Part shown: positions 18,990 to 29,185 of the stretch, in pieces
Layout: every line of letters starts with the position of its first letter
Numbering within the stretch: the stretch's first letter is position 1
Assembly (NCBI RefSeq): GCF_026672545.1
Contig: NZ_JAPPRJ010000001.1
Span: 1,609,001-1,673,000, forward strand
DNA length: 64,000 bases
From: Rhizobium sp. SL86
GTDB lineage: Bacteria; Pseudomonadota; Alphaproteobacteria; Rhizobiales; Rhizobiaceae
Direction of reading: 5' to 3'
Position numbers and translations under genes: made by a program
Notes under the pieces: generated by a model
Database searches by the model: none
Seen by the model: only the letters and a program-made list of their open reading frames with translations
What the model was told of the DNA's origin: nothing

Positions 18990-20717
18990 TCAAACCTGCT
19001 GCTTCAGCATCCAGCGGAGGTCAGAGGTACCGGGCAGATCGAAATCGATGACCAGTTGCTGGCTCGGACGCATGCCGGACACGTCCGCGAAGAACACGTC
19101 CTCCTCGATCCCCACCTCCAGTCCGGGGGCGGTGAACAGCCAGACCTCCCCATCCGCACCTTCCATGGAGATGGTCTCGGCGTCGATACGCGACAACATG
19201 ACGGAGGGATGGATATGGAAGCGCGCGGTGCCGGAAACGGCTTTGCCGTCGGCGTCGTCCGGCACGAAGAAGTGGTCATGCCCCTTGATCTTGTGCCCCT
19301 TGGCAGCAAGGCCGATCTCCCGCTGGTGCACATAACCGAAGGGGGCCACATACCCGTCATGCGAAGCCTTCAGCCAATCATTGCCATAGGCATCCTCCCA
19401 GCGCTGCACGGAAAAATCCTCCGCACCATCAAGCAGCAGCGGTCCGAGCAGGCGGGATGTGGCGATACGGGCGGACGAGGTTTCTCCGAGCGTCACGGTC
19501 GAATGGGCGGCGGTGGCGCGCGACAGCTGCCGATAGCTGCGGCCGGCAAATTTCGGCGCGCCTGCATTGACGATGAACCGGCTGCGGCCGGCGGAAAATT
19601 CGAAGCACAGATAACCGGCATGGGCGCCGCGCGAGAGGTCGGGCGACAGCGGCCGGCCGGTATCGACAAGGATCGTCGTCTCGCCCGCCGTCAGCCGGTG
19701 ATAGTGGCAGTGGGGCAGGGCCTTGAACGGTTTTCCGCCCGTCTCGTCGTAACGCAGCACGGCAGACAGTTCGGCCGCCGGCGTGGCACTTGCCCCGTTG
19801 AACAGTGCCAGATCGCCGTCCTGGTGGCGGAAGAAACGCAGCGCCGGATAGATGCGGTCGATGGTCGGGATCAGTTTCTGCGGAACGTCATAACCGAGAT
19901 TGATATAGGTCTGCCGCAACGGCAACAGATCCAGCAGGATTTCGAGTGCCGCCCGCGGATTGCGCGAAACATGGCCGCCATCCGGCAGGATCTGCAGTTC
20001 CAGCTCCCGGTCCAGCCTTGCGCCTTCGCGGCGGATCAGCTTTTCCGGCGAGGGAATGGCAAGCGAGGCCATGGCAAGCGCGATATGGATCCTGAGGCGT
20101 GTCTCGGTCGGTGGAAGGCAGGCCGCCGCCTTGCGGAGAAATTGCCGATGGCAGGCGATGCAGCGCATGAAGCGGCGATAGAAGCCGCTTTCCGCCCCAT
20201 GCAGCACGACCGGGGAATGGGAGAGGAGAGAAATCATCCGCTCCGCCGCCACATGCGGCTCCCAGGCCGGCACCGCGATCTTGCGGCCGTGGATCTGTAT
20301 CCAGGCGTTCAGCAGGTGGCGCGCCTGGGCGCGTGCCTCGTCCTTGCGCAGCGCCCGGATATGCCGCAGCCAGGCGAAGGAATGCAGCCTTTCGGCAAAG
20401 GCGCGCGACGGCAAGGGTTCGAGGAAGGGGTTGTCCTCCTCCGTCTCGAACAGGCGACCGGCGAGCGGAAAACGGCCGGCCATGATTTCCTGGGCGATGA
20501 AGGGGTCTGCGGCGCGCAGATCCGTGGGGGCCACGACCAGACGTTCGGGCACGGTCATGCCGATCTTCGTGGCCAGCATGCGAACGGGCAGCAGCCGGCG
20601 GCAAAGGCGCCGCTGCGCCTCTGTCAGTCCCAAAGCTAGACGTCTTCGGCGCTCAGCCAGCAACATGTCCCGATACCGATACTGTCGAAATAGGGGCGCC
20701 TCCCGCACCCTCGCCAT
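18990..20717 (-). CDS. Heparinase II/III family protein
   Basis: A 575-residue protein with an N-terminal alpha-helical (alpha/alpha toroid) half and a C-terminal beta-sandwich with the heparinase II/III-like pattern (HAGYLCFEFSAG..RFIVNAG, then AAHSTVTLGETSSAR). Family enzymes are polysaccharide lyases acting on uronate-containing polymers. In rhizobia this gene sits invariably beside purH and rsmB and its substrate is not known; a housekeeping cell-surface role is plausible. No convincing signal peptide is seen with this start, and the ribosome site before the ATG is weak, so the true start could differ. The product name is a family assignment, not evidence of heparin degradation. Confidence 0.85.
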   Translation of the reverse strand: MARVREAPLFRQYRYRDMLLAERRRRLALGLTEAQRRLCRRLLPVRMLATKIGMTVPERLVVAPTDLRAADPFIAQEIMAGRFPLAGRLFETEEDNPFLEPLPSRAFAERLHSFAWLRHIRALRKDEARAQARHLLNAWIQIHGRKIAVPAWEPHVAAERMISLLSHSPVVLHGAESGFYRRFMRCIACHRQFLRKAAACLPPTETRLRIHIALAMASLAIPSPEKLIRREGARLDRELELQILPDGGHVSRNPRAALEILLDLLPLRQTYINLGYDVPQKLIPTIDRIYPALRFFRHQDGDLALFNGASATPAAELSAVLRYDETGGKPFKALPHCHYHRLTAGETTILVDTGRPLSPDLSRGAHAGYLCFEFSAGRSRFIVNAGAPKFAGRSYRQLSRATAAHSTVTLGETSSARIATSRLLGPLLLDGAEDFSVQRWEDAYGNDWLKASHDGYVAPFGYVHQREIGLAAKGHKIKGHDHFFVPDDADGKAVSGTARFHIHPSVMLSRIDAETISMEGADGEVWLFTAPGLEVGIEEDVFFADVSGMRPSQQLVIDFDLPGTSDLRWMLKQQV

Positions 20718-20776
20718 TTGCCGCGAAGGTTCGCCCCATCATCGCTAATATGTGCGCCGGTATGGTGAATAAAGTC

Positions 20777-22180
20777 TTAGCGTCGTCTCAGCACGCAGGC
20801 AAAGAAGCCGTCCATGCCGCCCGCGTAATCCTCGTCGCCCGGCAGCATCGCCGGTGTCGTGCGGAATTCGCCGTCCGGCGTAATGGCCGTCTCGAGGCCC
20901 GGCCAATCCTCGGGCCGGATCGGAGCGCGTTCCACGGATGCGTCTTGCCTGAGCAGGGTCTTGACCAGCTCTTCGCCCTCCAGCGGATCGAGCGAGCAGT
21001 TGGAGAAGACGATCAGGCCGCCGGGTTTGACCAGCGTGATGGCATGGCGCAGCATGCGCGCCTGCAGGCCGGCCAGCTTTTCGATATCTTCGGGGCCCTT
21101 GGTCCACAGCACGTCCGGATGGCGGCGGGTCGTGCCGGTGGAGGAGCAGGGCGCATCGAGCAGCACGCCGTCCAGAGGCTCGTCCGGCTTGAACTCGAAA
21201 AGGTCGGTATGGCGGATCTCCGCCTTGAGCTTCAGCCGGTCCAGGTTTTCGGTCAGCCGTTGAGCCCGGTTTGCCGATTGTTCGATGGCAATCACCTCGG
21301 CGCCCAGCGCCACCAGCTGCGCCGTCTTGCCGCCTGGCGCGGCGCAAAGATCGGCGATCCGCTTGCCCTTCAGATTTCCGAACAGCTGGGCGGGGAGTGC
21401 TGCCGCCGCATCCTGCACCCACCAGGTGCCATCCTCGAAACCTTCCAGGGCGGTCACCGACCCGTCGAAGGCCTTCAGGCGCAGGCTGCCCGTCGGAAGC
21501 GGTTTTGCGGCAAGCCGTTTTGCCCAGTCGTCGCGATCACCCTTCACCGTCAGATCGATCGGGGCCGGCGCAAGCTGGGCTTCGGCAATCTTGTCCGCCT
21601 GCTCGGCGCCATAGGCCTTGACGAGGCGGGCGCGATACCAGTCCGGCACGGGGGAAATTGTACGGCTGGCGGCGAGAATTTCGTCGCGTTCGCGCACCAT
21701 GCGGCGCAGCACGGCATTCACTAGCTTGGCAAAACGCCGGTTGCGCGGGTCGCGATTGGCCTGTTCGACGGCGAGATCGACTGCGGCATGGGCCGGCACG
21801 TCGAGATAGAGGATCTGGGCGGCCGCGACAGAGAGCACATGCTGAAGCGCGCGCGCGCCTTCCGGCAGCGGTGAATCAATCAGCGAGGCAATCGCATGTT
21901 CCACGCGCGGCAGGTGGCGAAGCGTCGTGTTGAGGATGGCGCGTGTCAGCGCCCGGTCCGCATCGCTCAGCACCTTGTAGGCCGGGTTTCCATGGGCCGG
22001 GTCCAGCATGCCGTCGAGTGAGGTCTTCTTGTCGATCACGGCGGCCAGGATCTTGGCCGCCGTCATGCGCACCTCGATGCCGGGCTTCGGTGCGAAGGGA
22101 TTGTTCGGCTCTTTGTCCACCCGGCCGGCCGGGCGCTTGAAGGGCTTCTTGCTGCGTTTCTTGTTATCGTCTGCCGTCAA
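20777..22180 (-). CDS. rsmB: 16S rRNA (cytosine-967-C5)-methyltransferase
   Basis: A 467-residue RsmB/Sun protein that methylates C967 of 16S rRNA with SAM. An N-terminal NusB-like helical domain (about 35-160) is followed by a Rossmann methyltransferase domain with [15 protein letters not shown] (SAM site), [15 protein letters not shown] (motif IV, with catalytic Cys) and [13 protein letters not shown] (motif VI Cys). The frame begins with TTG at 22180, whose TTGA overlaps the htpX stop, consistent with coupled translation; a later ATG at residue 39 would truncate only a basic tail. The first 35 residues are Lys-rich. Confidence 0.94.
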   Translation of the reverse strand: MTADDNKKRSKKPFKRPAGRVDKEPNNPFAPKPGIEVRMTAAKILAAVIDKKTSLDGMLDPAHGNPAYKVLSDADRALTRAILNTTLRHLPRVEHAIASLIDSPLPEGARALQHVLSVAAAQILYLDVPAHAAVDLAVEQANRDPRNRRFAKLVNAVLRRMVRERDEILAASRTISPVPDWYRARLVKAYGAEQADKIAEAQLAPAPIDLTVKGDRDDWAKRLAAKPLPTGSLRLKAFDGSVTALEGFEDGTWWVQDAAAALPAQLFGNLKGKRIADLCAAPGGKTAQLVALGAEVIAIEQSANRAQRLTENLDRLKLKAEIRHTDLFEFKPDEPLDGVLLDAPCSSTGTTRRHPDVLWTKGPEDIEKLAGLQARMLRHAITLVKPGGLIVFSNCSLDPLEGEELVKTLLRQDASVERAPIRPEDWPGLETAITPDGEFRTTPAMLPGDEDYAGGMDGFFACVLRRR

Positions 22181-23136
22181 GACCAGGGACCTTTGCGCGG
22201 TTCGTCATGGCTGCGTCCCGAACCGGTGGTCGGAACGGAGCGCGATCTGCGCGTGGGTCTAGCAGCGGAAAAGGCTGGCGTCGAGGCGCCGGCAAATTCG
22301 GAGGCCATGGCCTGCAGGGCAGCGATCCGGTTTTCCGTGTTTGGATGGGTGGAGAAGAGGTTGTCCATCCGCTCGCCGGAAAGCGGGTTGATGATGAACA
22401 TATGCGCGGTCGCCGGATTGCGTTCGGCATCGTCATTGTGGATCACCTGGGCGGCCCCGGCGATCTTGCCGAGTGCGGAGGCGAGCCACAGCGGGTTGCC
22501 GCAGATCTCGGCACCGCGCCGGTCGGCGGAATATTCGCGCGTGCGGCTGATCGCCATCTGCACCAGCGCTGCGGCCAGCGGCGCGACGATCATCGCCACC
22601 AGAACGCCGATGAAACCGAGCGGATTGTTGTTCTCGCGGTTGCCGCCGAAAAAGAAGGCGAAATTGCCGAGCATGGAGATGGCACCGGCGAGCGTCGCGG
22701 TTACCGTCATGGTCAGCGTATCGCGGTTCTGCACATGCGCCAGTTCATGCGCCATCACGCCGGCCACTTCCTGCGGGGTCAGCCGCTCCAGAAGCCCGGT
22801 CGAGGCGGCCACGGCGGCATTCTGCGGGTTGCGGCCGGTGGCGAAGGCATTCGGCTGCGGACTGTCGTAGATATAGACGCGCGGCATGGGCAGCCCGGCA
22901 TTGGCGGAGAGATCACGGATCATGTGAAAGAATTCGGGCGCATTTCTTTCATCCACCTCTTGAGCCCGGTAGGCCGACAATACCATCTTGTCGGAGTTCC
23001 AGTAGGAAAAGAGGTTCATGCCGGCGGCGATGAGAAAGGCGATCATCATGCCGCCGCGGCCTCCGATCAGGAAGCCGACGCCCATGAAAAGGGCCGTCAT
23101 GAAGGCCAGAAGCATGGCGGTGCGCATCATGTTCAT
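22177..23136 (-). CDS. htpX: Membrane zinc metalloprotease
   Basis: HtpX (family M48) degrades misfolded membrane proteins at the inner membrane. The 319-residue protein has two N-terminal transmembrane helices, the [13 protein letters not shown] segment, the zinc motif MAHELAHV (HExxH), two further hydrophobic segments and the downstream Glu ligand in [11 protein letters not shown]. The C-terminal 40 residues are a low-complexity tail rich in Ala, Ser and Arg. GGAG lies 9 bases before the ATG. It is first in a probable htpX-rsmB-heparinase-purH run on the minus strand. Confidence 0.95.
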   Translation of the reverse strand: MNMMRTAMLLAFMTALFMGVGFLIGGRGGMMIAFLIAAGMNLFSYWNSDKMVLSAYRAQEVDERNAPEFFHMIRDLSANAGLPMPRVYIYDSPQPNAFATGRNPQNAAVAASTGLLERLTPQEVAGVMAHELAHVQNRDTLTMTVTATLAGAISMLGNFAFFFGGNRENNNPLGFIGVLVAMIVAPLAAALVQMAISRTREYSADRRGAEICGNPLWLASALGKIAGAAQVIHNDDAERNPATAHMFIINPLSGERMDNLFSTHPNTENRIAALQAMASEFAGASTPAFSAARPTRRSRSVPTTGSGRSHDEPRKGPWS

Positions 23137-23250
23137 CGTTGCGTCTCCAGGAAAGGGGGCGGCGTTTTGGCAAATGCCGCACTTTGCCTTAGGATGTGGT
23201 TATTGAGGGTTGGTTTTCAATATTGATGCAGACCAGTACGGGTTGACGTG

Positions 23251-23469
23251 ATGCAGGAACCGGACAACGACAACATTCAGGCGGATGACGCGGAGGACGC
23301 GGCACCGAAGGTTTTGTCTCCAGCCGCCCAAAGGGCGCTGAAAGAGGCGGAGGAGCGCCGGGCGCAGGAACGGCCGGTCGACAGGCCGACCGAACTCGGT
23401 GGCCGTGGTGGCGCGGATCCCGCCCGGTTCGGCGATTGGGAAATCAACGGCCGCGCCATCGATTTCTGA
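23251..23469 (+). CDS. DUF1674 protein, SDHAF4-like
   Basis: A 72-residue protein with an acidic, disordered N-terminal half and the conserved C-terminal DUF1674 signature: RPTELGGRGGADPARFGDWE and a final GRAIDF. The mitochondrial relative (SDHAF4/Sdh8) helps assemble the flavinylated SdhA subunit of succinate dehydrogenase; a similar role in alphaproteobacteria is inferred from homology. The ATG at 23251 directly follows an in-frame GTG at 23248; either could be used. It is divergent from htpX across about 110 bases. Confidence 0.85.
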   Translation: MQEPDNDNIQADDAEDAAPKVLSPAAQRALKEAEERRAQERPVDRPTELGGRGGADPARFGDWEINGRAIDF

Positions 23470-23491
23470 CTTGCATGACTGAGCCGGCCGG

Positions 23492-23875
23492 TCAGCGATC
23501 CGGCCGCGCCTCGTTTTCGTCGATCCAGGCGGTCAGCGCGGCGATGATCGCAAGCCGCAGGCTGGACTGCTGTGTGAGTGCGCGCGTCAGCGCCACCGCC
23601 TGGTCAGGATAGCCGAGATCCTCCACCACATCGGAAGGCCCGATCCGGCGGGTCACCATGATCGCCTCGATCCGTCGCACCGTTGCGGGCAGCAGATAAC
23701 GGCCATTGGCGATCAGCGTGTCGCTCTTCGTTTCCTGGTGCGCCTGCCGCCTGGCCGGTCGTGTGGATTGCGCAGGCCCGACCTGATCGAGAAAGGCCTG
23801 GCGTTCCTCGGGACTTGCCCGTTTCCAGTGTTTGTGAAGTTTGGCGAGTGGCGTTCGCCCGCGCGGCTTGGGCAT
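23492..23875 (-). CDS. Hypothetical protein, 127 residues
   Basis: Not recognised. The protein is basic, with an N-terminus MPKPRGRTPLAKLHKHWKRAS and a middle that looks helical (RRIEAIMVTRRIGPSDVVEDLGYPD), ending in the acidic ENEARPDR. The composition of the second half suggests a small nucleic-acid-binding or helix-bundle protein, but no motif proves this. It is convergent with the DUF1674 gene, 22 bases apart, and codon use looks like its neighbours, so it is probably real. Confidence 0.6.
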   Translation of the reverse strand: MPKPRGRTPLAKLHKHWKRASPEERQAFLDQVGPAQSTRPARRQAHQETKSDTLIANGRYLLPATVRRIEAIMVTRRIGPSDVVEDLGYPDQAVALTRALTQQSSLRLAIIAALTAWIDENEARPDR

Positions 23876-23946
23876 CCCGTTCCCTCTTTTGGAGGATCAT
23901 CGGATCAGCCTGTACGTGAAACTTGCGGCAGGGGCGACCCCGTTTT

Positions 23947-24162
23947 TCAGCTCGCCAGGAAAGTCGGTAGCGGCGCCAGCATCTGCTTCAGCTGCTGCGG
24001 GTGGCGGATGCCGAACAGGTACCAGTCGATGAGCGCGCGTGCCATATCCGCCGCCTCCGGGCCATCCATGGAAATGGCACGTTCGGTGCAGATGTCCTCG
24101 AGCACCATTCTCAGAAAAGAAAGGTCCCTGGCGTCCAATGTATCGAAGGATGAGAACGTCAT
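23947..24162 (-). CDS. Hypothetical small protein, 71 residues
   Basis: Start chosen at the ATG at 24162 because GGGGAG lies 7 bases upstream. The sequence (MTFSSFDTLDARDLSFLR..., ending PTFLAS) looks like a compact three-helix protein and has no recognised catalytic motif. It lies 71 bases upstream of the 127-residue hypothetical gene on the same strand and is divergent from the REC-PAS-GGDEF-EAL gene of the DSF cluster. Function unknown. Confidence 0.6.
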   Translation of the reverse strand: MTFSSFDTLDARDLSFLRMVLEDICTERAISMDGPEAADMARALIDWYLFGIRHPQQLKQMLAPLPTFLAS

Positions 24163-24524
24163 CGCTCGTCTCCCCAAGCCATGGGACAAGCCTAGGAAGT
24201 ATATTAGACAACGTCAAAACAAAGCGCCGGCCCTGATCGCGAAGTGTGATCCGGTGTGTCGTGCCTGCAACGGTCCAAGGGGCCGACGGCCGGCTTGCAC
24301 CGCTCGAAAAGGGCCCGGGCAAATGAAAACCGACGCCTTCGTGTGCCGATTCGTACGACCTCTCTTTGCAGAGTGTGCAGTTATGTACCGCTCGATGTGG
24401 TCGGGAACGAATTCTTAATATGTCGGTCGCTAATTTATGTGGGAAAGTGTCGGATTTTGCCACCGCCAAACTGCGTAGCCGGCATACGGCCGGTGTCGGT
24501 GCCGAGATGTTATCGGAAATATGA
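24163..24524. other. 362-base divergent intergenic region before the DSF two-component operon
   Basis: No gene is supported here. The region is more AT-rich in two patches (about 24195-24225 and 24405-24445). It should contain the promoters of the small hypothetical gene and of the signalling operon starting at 24525. No operator repeat or confident -35/-10 was found. Confidence 0.5.
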
Positions 24525-26675
24525 ATGCCGCTCATAGCGATTCTCGACGATCAGGAGACCAACCGCCGCATTTTCGAGAGGTTAGCGTCCTCCATCGAGA
24601 ATGGGGTGGTCATTCGTATCTACGGTGATCCGTCGCTCGCCATCGCGGATTTCGAGCGTGGCTTCGTGCCTGATCTCATCGTCACGGACTACAAGATGCC
24701 GGTGATGGATGGCGAAGCCTTCATCCGGGCCCTGCGCACCCTGCCGGGTTTTTCGGAAATCCCGGTCATGGTCATCACCGTCTATGAGGAGCGCAGCTTT
24801 CGCATGCGCGCGCTGGAGGCCGGGGCGACCGATTTTCTGCAGAGCCCGGTCGATCATCAGGAATTCGTTGTCCGCGCCCGCAATCTTCTGAAGTTGCGCA
24901 AACAGCAGCTGCTTCTGGAATCCCGCGCCCACACGCTGGCGGAAGAGCTTGCGACGAGTGAGCAGTCTCGCGAGGCGGCGCTCAGGGATTCCAGCGAGCG
25001 CCTTGCCCAGGTCATCGATACCGTTCCGGCCATCGTGAGCGCCTCGGACAGCAATGGCCGCATCCTGTTTGCCAATGCCTTTGCCGGCCAGTTCCTCGGG
25101 CTCGATCCGGCCGAGCTCGTCGGCAAGTCGAGCGACGTGCTGGTTGATGCCGATCTTGCCGGGCCGAACCGCACGCTCGACCGGAAGGTTATGCGCGGTG
25201 GCGAGGCGCTGAAGAGTTTTGAGCGCACGCTGACGAACGCCTCCGGCGAAAAGCGGGTGTTCCTGACGACGAAGACACCGTTGAAGGATGCGGATGATGT
25301 CATTGTCGGCGTGCTCACCAGTGCGCTCGATATCACTGACCGCAAGCGCGCCGAAGAACATCTGCTGCATGCCGCCCGGCATGACGGGCTGACCAATCTG
25401 CCCAACCGCACCTTCCTGCACGACCGTCTTCGCCGCGAAGTGGCGCGTGCCCGGCGCGGCGACCGGGCATTTGCCCTGCATTTCATCGATATCGACGAAT
25501 TCAAGAGCATCAACGATCTGATGGGACAGGAGGCCGGTGACGCCTTCCTGCAGGAGATCGCCCTTCGTCTGCAGGCGCTCGCGGGTGCGGAAGACATGGT
25601 GGCGCGGCTTGGCGCTGACGAGTTTGCCCTTCTGCAGGCTCTTGGCCCGAATAAGACGACGGCCAGCGACATGGCGCAGCGTATCCTGGATGCCATCGGT
25701 TTTCCGGTGCGCCTTTCCGAGCGGGAGGCCGCCTGCAGCGCCAGCGTCGGGGTCACCTTCTATCCGACCGATGGTACCGAGGTGACGCAGCTCCTGCGCA
25801 ATGCCGATCTTGCCGTGCAGCAGGCCAAGGATTCCGGCGGCAACCAGTTCCGTCTCTATGAAACCAACATGGCCGATCGCATCCGCAACAACGCGGTTCT
25901 CGACAGCCGTCTGCGCACCGCCATCGAGCAGAAGCAGTTTGTGCTGTATTATCAGCCGCAGATTTCCGCCAAGACCGGTGCCGTGATCGGTGCGGAAGCG
26001 CTGCTGCGCTGGAACGAGCCGGGTCGCGGCCTGGTCTCCCCCGGCGAGTTCCTGCTGCGGGCGGAAGAGAACGGCCTGATCGTGCCGATCAATGAATGGG
26101 TCATCCACGAGGCCTGCCGCGAGGCGAAGTCCTGGCATCGCCTGGGGCTCGGGCATCTGAGGATCGGCATCAACCTGTCGCCGGTGCAGTTCCGCCGTGT
26201 CAACGTGGCGGCATTGGTCCTGAAGGCGCTTGATGCCACTGGTCTCGATCCGAAATGCCTTGATCTCGAGATCACCGAAAACATCGTCATGGAGAAGACG
26301 GAATCGGTCATCTCTGTGCTTCGCCAGCTCTCGGACCTCGGCGTCGGCATCTCGATCGACGACTTCGGCACCGGTTATTCCTCACTGAACTATATCAAGC
26401 AGTTCCCCATCGACCGCATCAAGATCGACCAGACCTTCGTGCGCAACATGGTCACTGATCCGAGCGACCACACGATCGTGCGTACGGTGGCCCATCTCGG
26501 CCACAGTCTCGGCCTGACGGTGGTTGCCGAAGGTGTCGAGACAGAGGCGCAGGCCAAACTTCTGATGGCTGACGGCTGCGACGTGATGCAGGGTTACCTC
26601 TATGGGCGCCCCATGCCGGCGCAGGATCTGATCGCGCTCGTCCGCTCTGGCCCCGTTCTTGAGAAAAGTGCATGA
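24525..26675 (+). CDS. Response regulator with PAS, GGDEF (degenerate) and EAL domains; probable c-di-GMP phosphodiesterase
   Basis: A 716-residue cytoplasmic protein. Domains in order: receiver (2-120) with acidic pair D8/D9 and phospho-acceptor D55 in VTDYKMP; coiled linker (125-160); PAS (about 160-275); GGDEF-like (285-445); EAL (455-705). The GGDEF signature reads RLGADEF (Ala364 in place of the second Gly), so cyclase activity is doubtful. In the EAL domain the catalytic set looks complete: EALLRW (E491), NLSP (N550), LEITEN (E582), DDFGTGYSSL (D612/D613), KID (K633), EGVET and QGYLYGRP. The stop overlaps the start of the RpfC-like kinase (ATGA), so the kinase is the likely partner. It takes the position of RpfG in Xanthomonas, with EAL replacing HD-GYP. 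Confidence 0.93.
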   Translation: MPLIAILDDQETNRRIFERLASSIENGVVIRIYGDPSLAIADFERGFVPDLIVTDYKMPVMDGEAFIRALRTLPGFSEIPVMVITVYEERSFRMRALEAGATDFLQSPVDHQEFVVRARNLLKLRKQQLLLESRAHTLAEELATSEQSREAALRDSSERLAQVIDTVPAIVSASDSNGRILFANAFAGQFLGLDPAELVGKSSDVLVDADLAGPNRTLDRKVMRGGEALKSFERTLTNASGEKRVFLTTKTPLKDADDVIVGVLTSALDITDRKRAEEHLLHAARHDGLTNLPNRTFLHDRLRREVARARRGDRAFALHFIDIDEFKSINDLMGQEAGDAFLQEIALRLQALAGAEDMVARLGADEFALLQALGPNKTTASDMAQRILDAIGFPVRLSEREAACSASVGVTFYPTDGTEVTQLLRNADLAVQQAKDSGGNQFRLYETNMADRIRNNAVLDSRLRTAIEQKQFVLYYQPQISAKTGAVIGAEALLRWNEPGRGLVSPGEFLLRAEENGLIVPINEWVIHEACREAKSWHRLGLGHLRIGINLSPVQFRRVNVAALVLKALDATGLDPKCLDLEITENIVMEKTESVISVLRQLSDLGVGISIDDFGTGYSSLNYIKQFPIDRIKIDQTFVRNMVTDPSDHTIVRTVAHLGHSLGLTVVAEGVETEAQAKLLMADGCDVMQGYLYGRPMPAQDLIALVRSGPVLEKSA

Positions 26676-29182
26676 CCAAGCTGCGTCCCTTCCCTTTCCA
26701 CCGCCTGTTTGCCCGGCCGTTCTGGGCATCGGTGCGCGACATGCGTGCCCTCCTCAAGGAGCGGCCGGATACCGAACACGAGCTGACGGCCAATCGGCTG
26801 CTGATTTCCTCGACGATCCTGATCTATCTGGTGATTGCCCAGGCGCTCGGCTCGGAAGCAGCGGCGGCGGCGCTGGCCGTCGCGGCCCTGCCGGTTTTTC
26901 TGTTCGAGCTGTTTGCCGCCGGCGTCTTCATCCATATCCTGCTGGTTCCGGGCGTTTCGCCGATCCGGCGGATTGCCGGGATCTTCGCCGATATCAGCAT
27001 GTTTTCGTATGGCCTGCATGCCAGCGGCGAGGCGGGCGCTGCCATGTTCCTCGTCTATTTCTGGGCGGTGCTCGGCAACGGTTTCCGTTTCGGGGTCTTC
27101 TACCTGACGGTCGCCACCGTTACGGCCGTGGCGGCATTCCTTGTGGTCTATCACACGACACCCTTCTGGCAGGAACAGCCGATGGTTTCGCTGGGACTGA
27201 TCGGTGCGCTGATCGTCATTCCCGCCTATTCCTCCAAGCTCATCCGCAAGCTTTCGCAGGCCAAGCGGGAGGCGGAGGAGGCAAGCCAGGCCAAGAGCCT
27301 GTTTCTCGCCAGCATGAGCCATGAACTGCGCACGCCGCTCAATGCCGTCATTGCGCTGAGTGATCTTCTCGTCCAGATGCAGCTTAAGCCCGATCAGCGC
27401 GACATGGTGCGTACCATCGGCCGTTCCGGTCGTTCGCTTCTGTCGTTGATCGAGGCGGTCCTCGATCTGTCGAAGATCGAGGCGGGCCAGACAAGTGTCA
27501 TCCCGCAGAAAGTCGATCTGCCGCTGCTGCTCGGCGATGTCAGGGCGATGATCGGCGTGAATGCGGAGAAAAAGGGGCTGCGGATCGCCCTTCACATGGC
27601 AAGCGGTACACCTCGCTTCGTCATGGCTGATCGGCGGCATCTTGAGGAAATCCTGCTCAATCTTGCAAGCAACGCGGTCAAATTTACCGAAACTGGTCAT
27701 GTGCGGATCGAGGTTGCCTTCGACCGGTCACAGGGCAGCGATCTCCTGCGCTTCGAAGTCGCCGATACGGGTATCGGCATCGATGAAACGGCGCATGCGC
27801 GCATCTTCGAGCGCTTCACCCAGGCCGATGGCACGATCATGGATCGTTTCGGCGGGACCGGCCTCGGTCTGGCGATCGTCAAGCAGCTGGTGCGGGCCAT
27901 GGGCGGCGATATCGGTGTGCGCAGCGCGCCGGGCGAAGGAAGCACCTTCTATTTCCACCTGCCGACCGAGGTGGTGGACGCGGATCTGCCGATCGTCGAG
28001 ATGTTGCCTTTTGTCCTGTTTGGCGAACGTCGTAGCCTGCCGCAGCCGTTGCAGCCCTTTGCCACTACGGTGGGCACGGTGGCGGAGGCAGTCGAAGCCT
28101 TGCGTGCGCTGAACGTTCAGACCGGCCGTCGACCGGTCGTCTTCATCGATACTCAGGCTCCCGGACCGTCTCCAAGCCAGCTGGCCCGGTCTCTTTTGTC
28201 TCACTTCGAACGTCGCGACGAACCGGTGCTCGTGTTGTTCGACCGGCATGACGAGGCCGTGCGACTGGCACCTGCCATGCGTGACCTGTTCTTCTGCACG
28301 GCGGGTGGGAGTGGCACGGAGTGTCTTTCCAATATTTCGGCACTGACAACGGGCGGCAGCACGGTTCCGGAAGATGCGATTCTTCCCGCGCCCTCCTCTG
28401 TCAGCTGGCGCATCCTCATTGCCGACGACAACAAGACGAACCAGATGGTGCTCGGCAAGATCCTGGAAATGGCCGGTCATCAGCACGAAACGGTGGACAA
28501 TGGCGAAGCCGCGGTCGAGCGTATGCTGAAGGGTGACCTCGATCTGGTGCTGATGGACGTGAACATGCCGGTGATGAACGGCATCGAGGCCACGAAGTTC
28601 TACAATTTCGCCTCGCTCGGAAGCCGGAAGATCCCGATCATTGCCGTCACGGCGGATGCGACCGGCGAAGCGCATCAGCGCTGCATGGATGCCGGTATGA
28701 CGGCCTGTGTGACAAAGCCGATCGAACCGCGCGCCTTGCTGGAGGTGATCGCCGCCGCTCTGGCCGATGCCGCTCAGCCGGAGGCGGCTACGGTCTACCC
28801 GCAGACCCCGGTGCTTGTCAGTGAAGAGCCGGTTGCGGACCATCCGGTGATCGATCCGTCCACCTGCAGCGCGCTCGAGAAGCTCGGCGGAACGGAATTC
28901 GTCGATACGCTCCTCAACCAGTTCGCGGATGATTCGGTGTCGGCGCTCAATGCGCTGGCCGCAGCTGTTGCAGAGGAGGACGTGCATGGTTTCCGCAATT
29001 CCGCCCACGCGCTGCGCAGCGCCGCGGCGAATGTCGGCGCCATGCGGATCTACCAGATGTGCCTGGAATGGCGGGAGATCAACGATCCGCAGCTCGCTGC
29101 AGAAGGCGAACGCCATGTCCACCATCTGCGCGACGAGTTCGAGCGCTTCCGGTCGGAACTCGACCTGCGCCGGGCCTCGTGA
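26672..29182 (+). CDS. RpfC-like hybrid sensor histidine kinase (DSF sensor)
   Basis: An 836-residue inner-membrane hybrid kinase. An input region with about five transmembrane helices (45-190) is followed by HisKA (H217 in SMSHELRTPLN), HATPase (N334, DTGIGI at 365-370, GGTGLGL), a linker of about 130 residues, a receiver (D629 in VLMDVNMP; K682) and a C-terminal HPt domain (H779 in AHALRSAAANVGA). Both the order (TM-HK-REC-HPt) and details of the input domain (the GNGFRF and SLGLIGALIVIPAY segments leading into QAKSLFLASMSHELRTPLN) resemble Xanthomonas RpfC as I recall it. The adjacent convergent gene is an RpfF-type DSF synthase, so sensing of a cis-2-unsaturated fatty acid is the likely role. 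Coupled by ATGA to the upstream regulator. Confidence 0.9.
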   Translation: MTKLRPFPFHRLFARPFWASVRDMRALLKERPDTEHELTANRLLISSTILIYLVIAQALGSEAAAAALAVAALPVFLFELFAAGVFIHILLVPGVSPIRRIAGIFADISMFSYGLHASGEAGAAMFLVYFWAVLGNGFRFGVFYLTVATVTAVAAFLVVYHTTPFWQEQPMVSLGLIGALIVIPAYSSKLIRKLSQAKREAEEASQAKSLFLASMSHELRTPLNAVIALSDLLVQMQLKPDQRDMVRTIGRSGRSLLSLIEAVLDLSKIEAGQTSVIPQKVDLPLLLGDVRAMIGVNAEKKGLRIALHMASGTPRFVMADRRHLEEILLNLASNAVKFTETGHVRIEVAFDRSQGSDLLRFEVADTGIGIDETAHARIFERFTQADGTIMDRFGGTGLGLAIVKQLVRAMGGDIGVRSAPGEGSTFYFHLPTEVVDADLPIVEMLPFVLFGERRSLPQPLQPFATTVGTVAEAVEALRALNVQTGRRPVVFIDTQAPGPSPSQLARSLLSHFERRDEPVLVLFDRHDEAVRLAPAMRDLFFCTAGGSGTECLSNISALTTGGSTVPEDAILPAPSSVSWRILIADDNKTNQMVLGKILEMAGHQHETVDNGEAAVERMLKGDLDLVLMDVNMPVMNGIEATKFYNFASLGSRKIPIIAVTADATGEAHQRCMDAGMTACVTKPIEPRALLEVIAAALADAAQPEAATVYPQTPVLVSEEPVADHPVIDPSTCSALEKLGGTEFVDTLLNQFADDSVSALNALAAAVAEEDVHGFRNSAHALRSAAANVGAMRIYQMCLEWREINDPQLAAEGERHVHHLRDEFERFRSELDLRRAS

Positions 29183-29185
29183 CCG

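Noticed and set aside
24582..26156. 524-codon minus-strand frame opposite the REC-PAS-GGDEF-EAL gene
   Set aside because: Antisense shadow; the sense frame carries intact receiver and EAL motifs.
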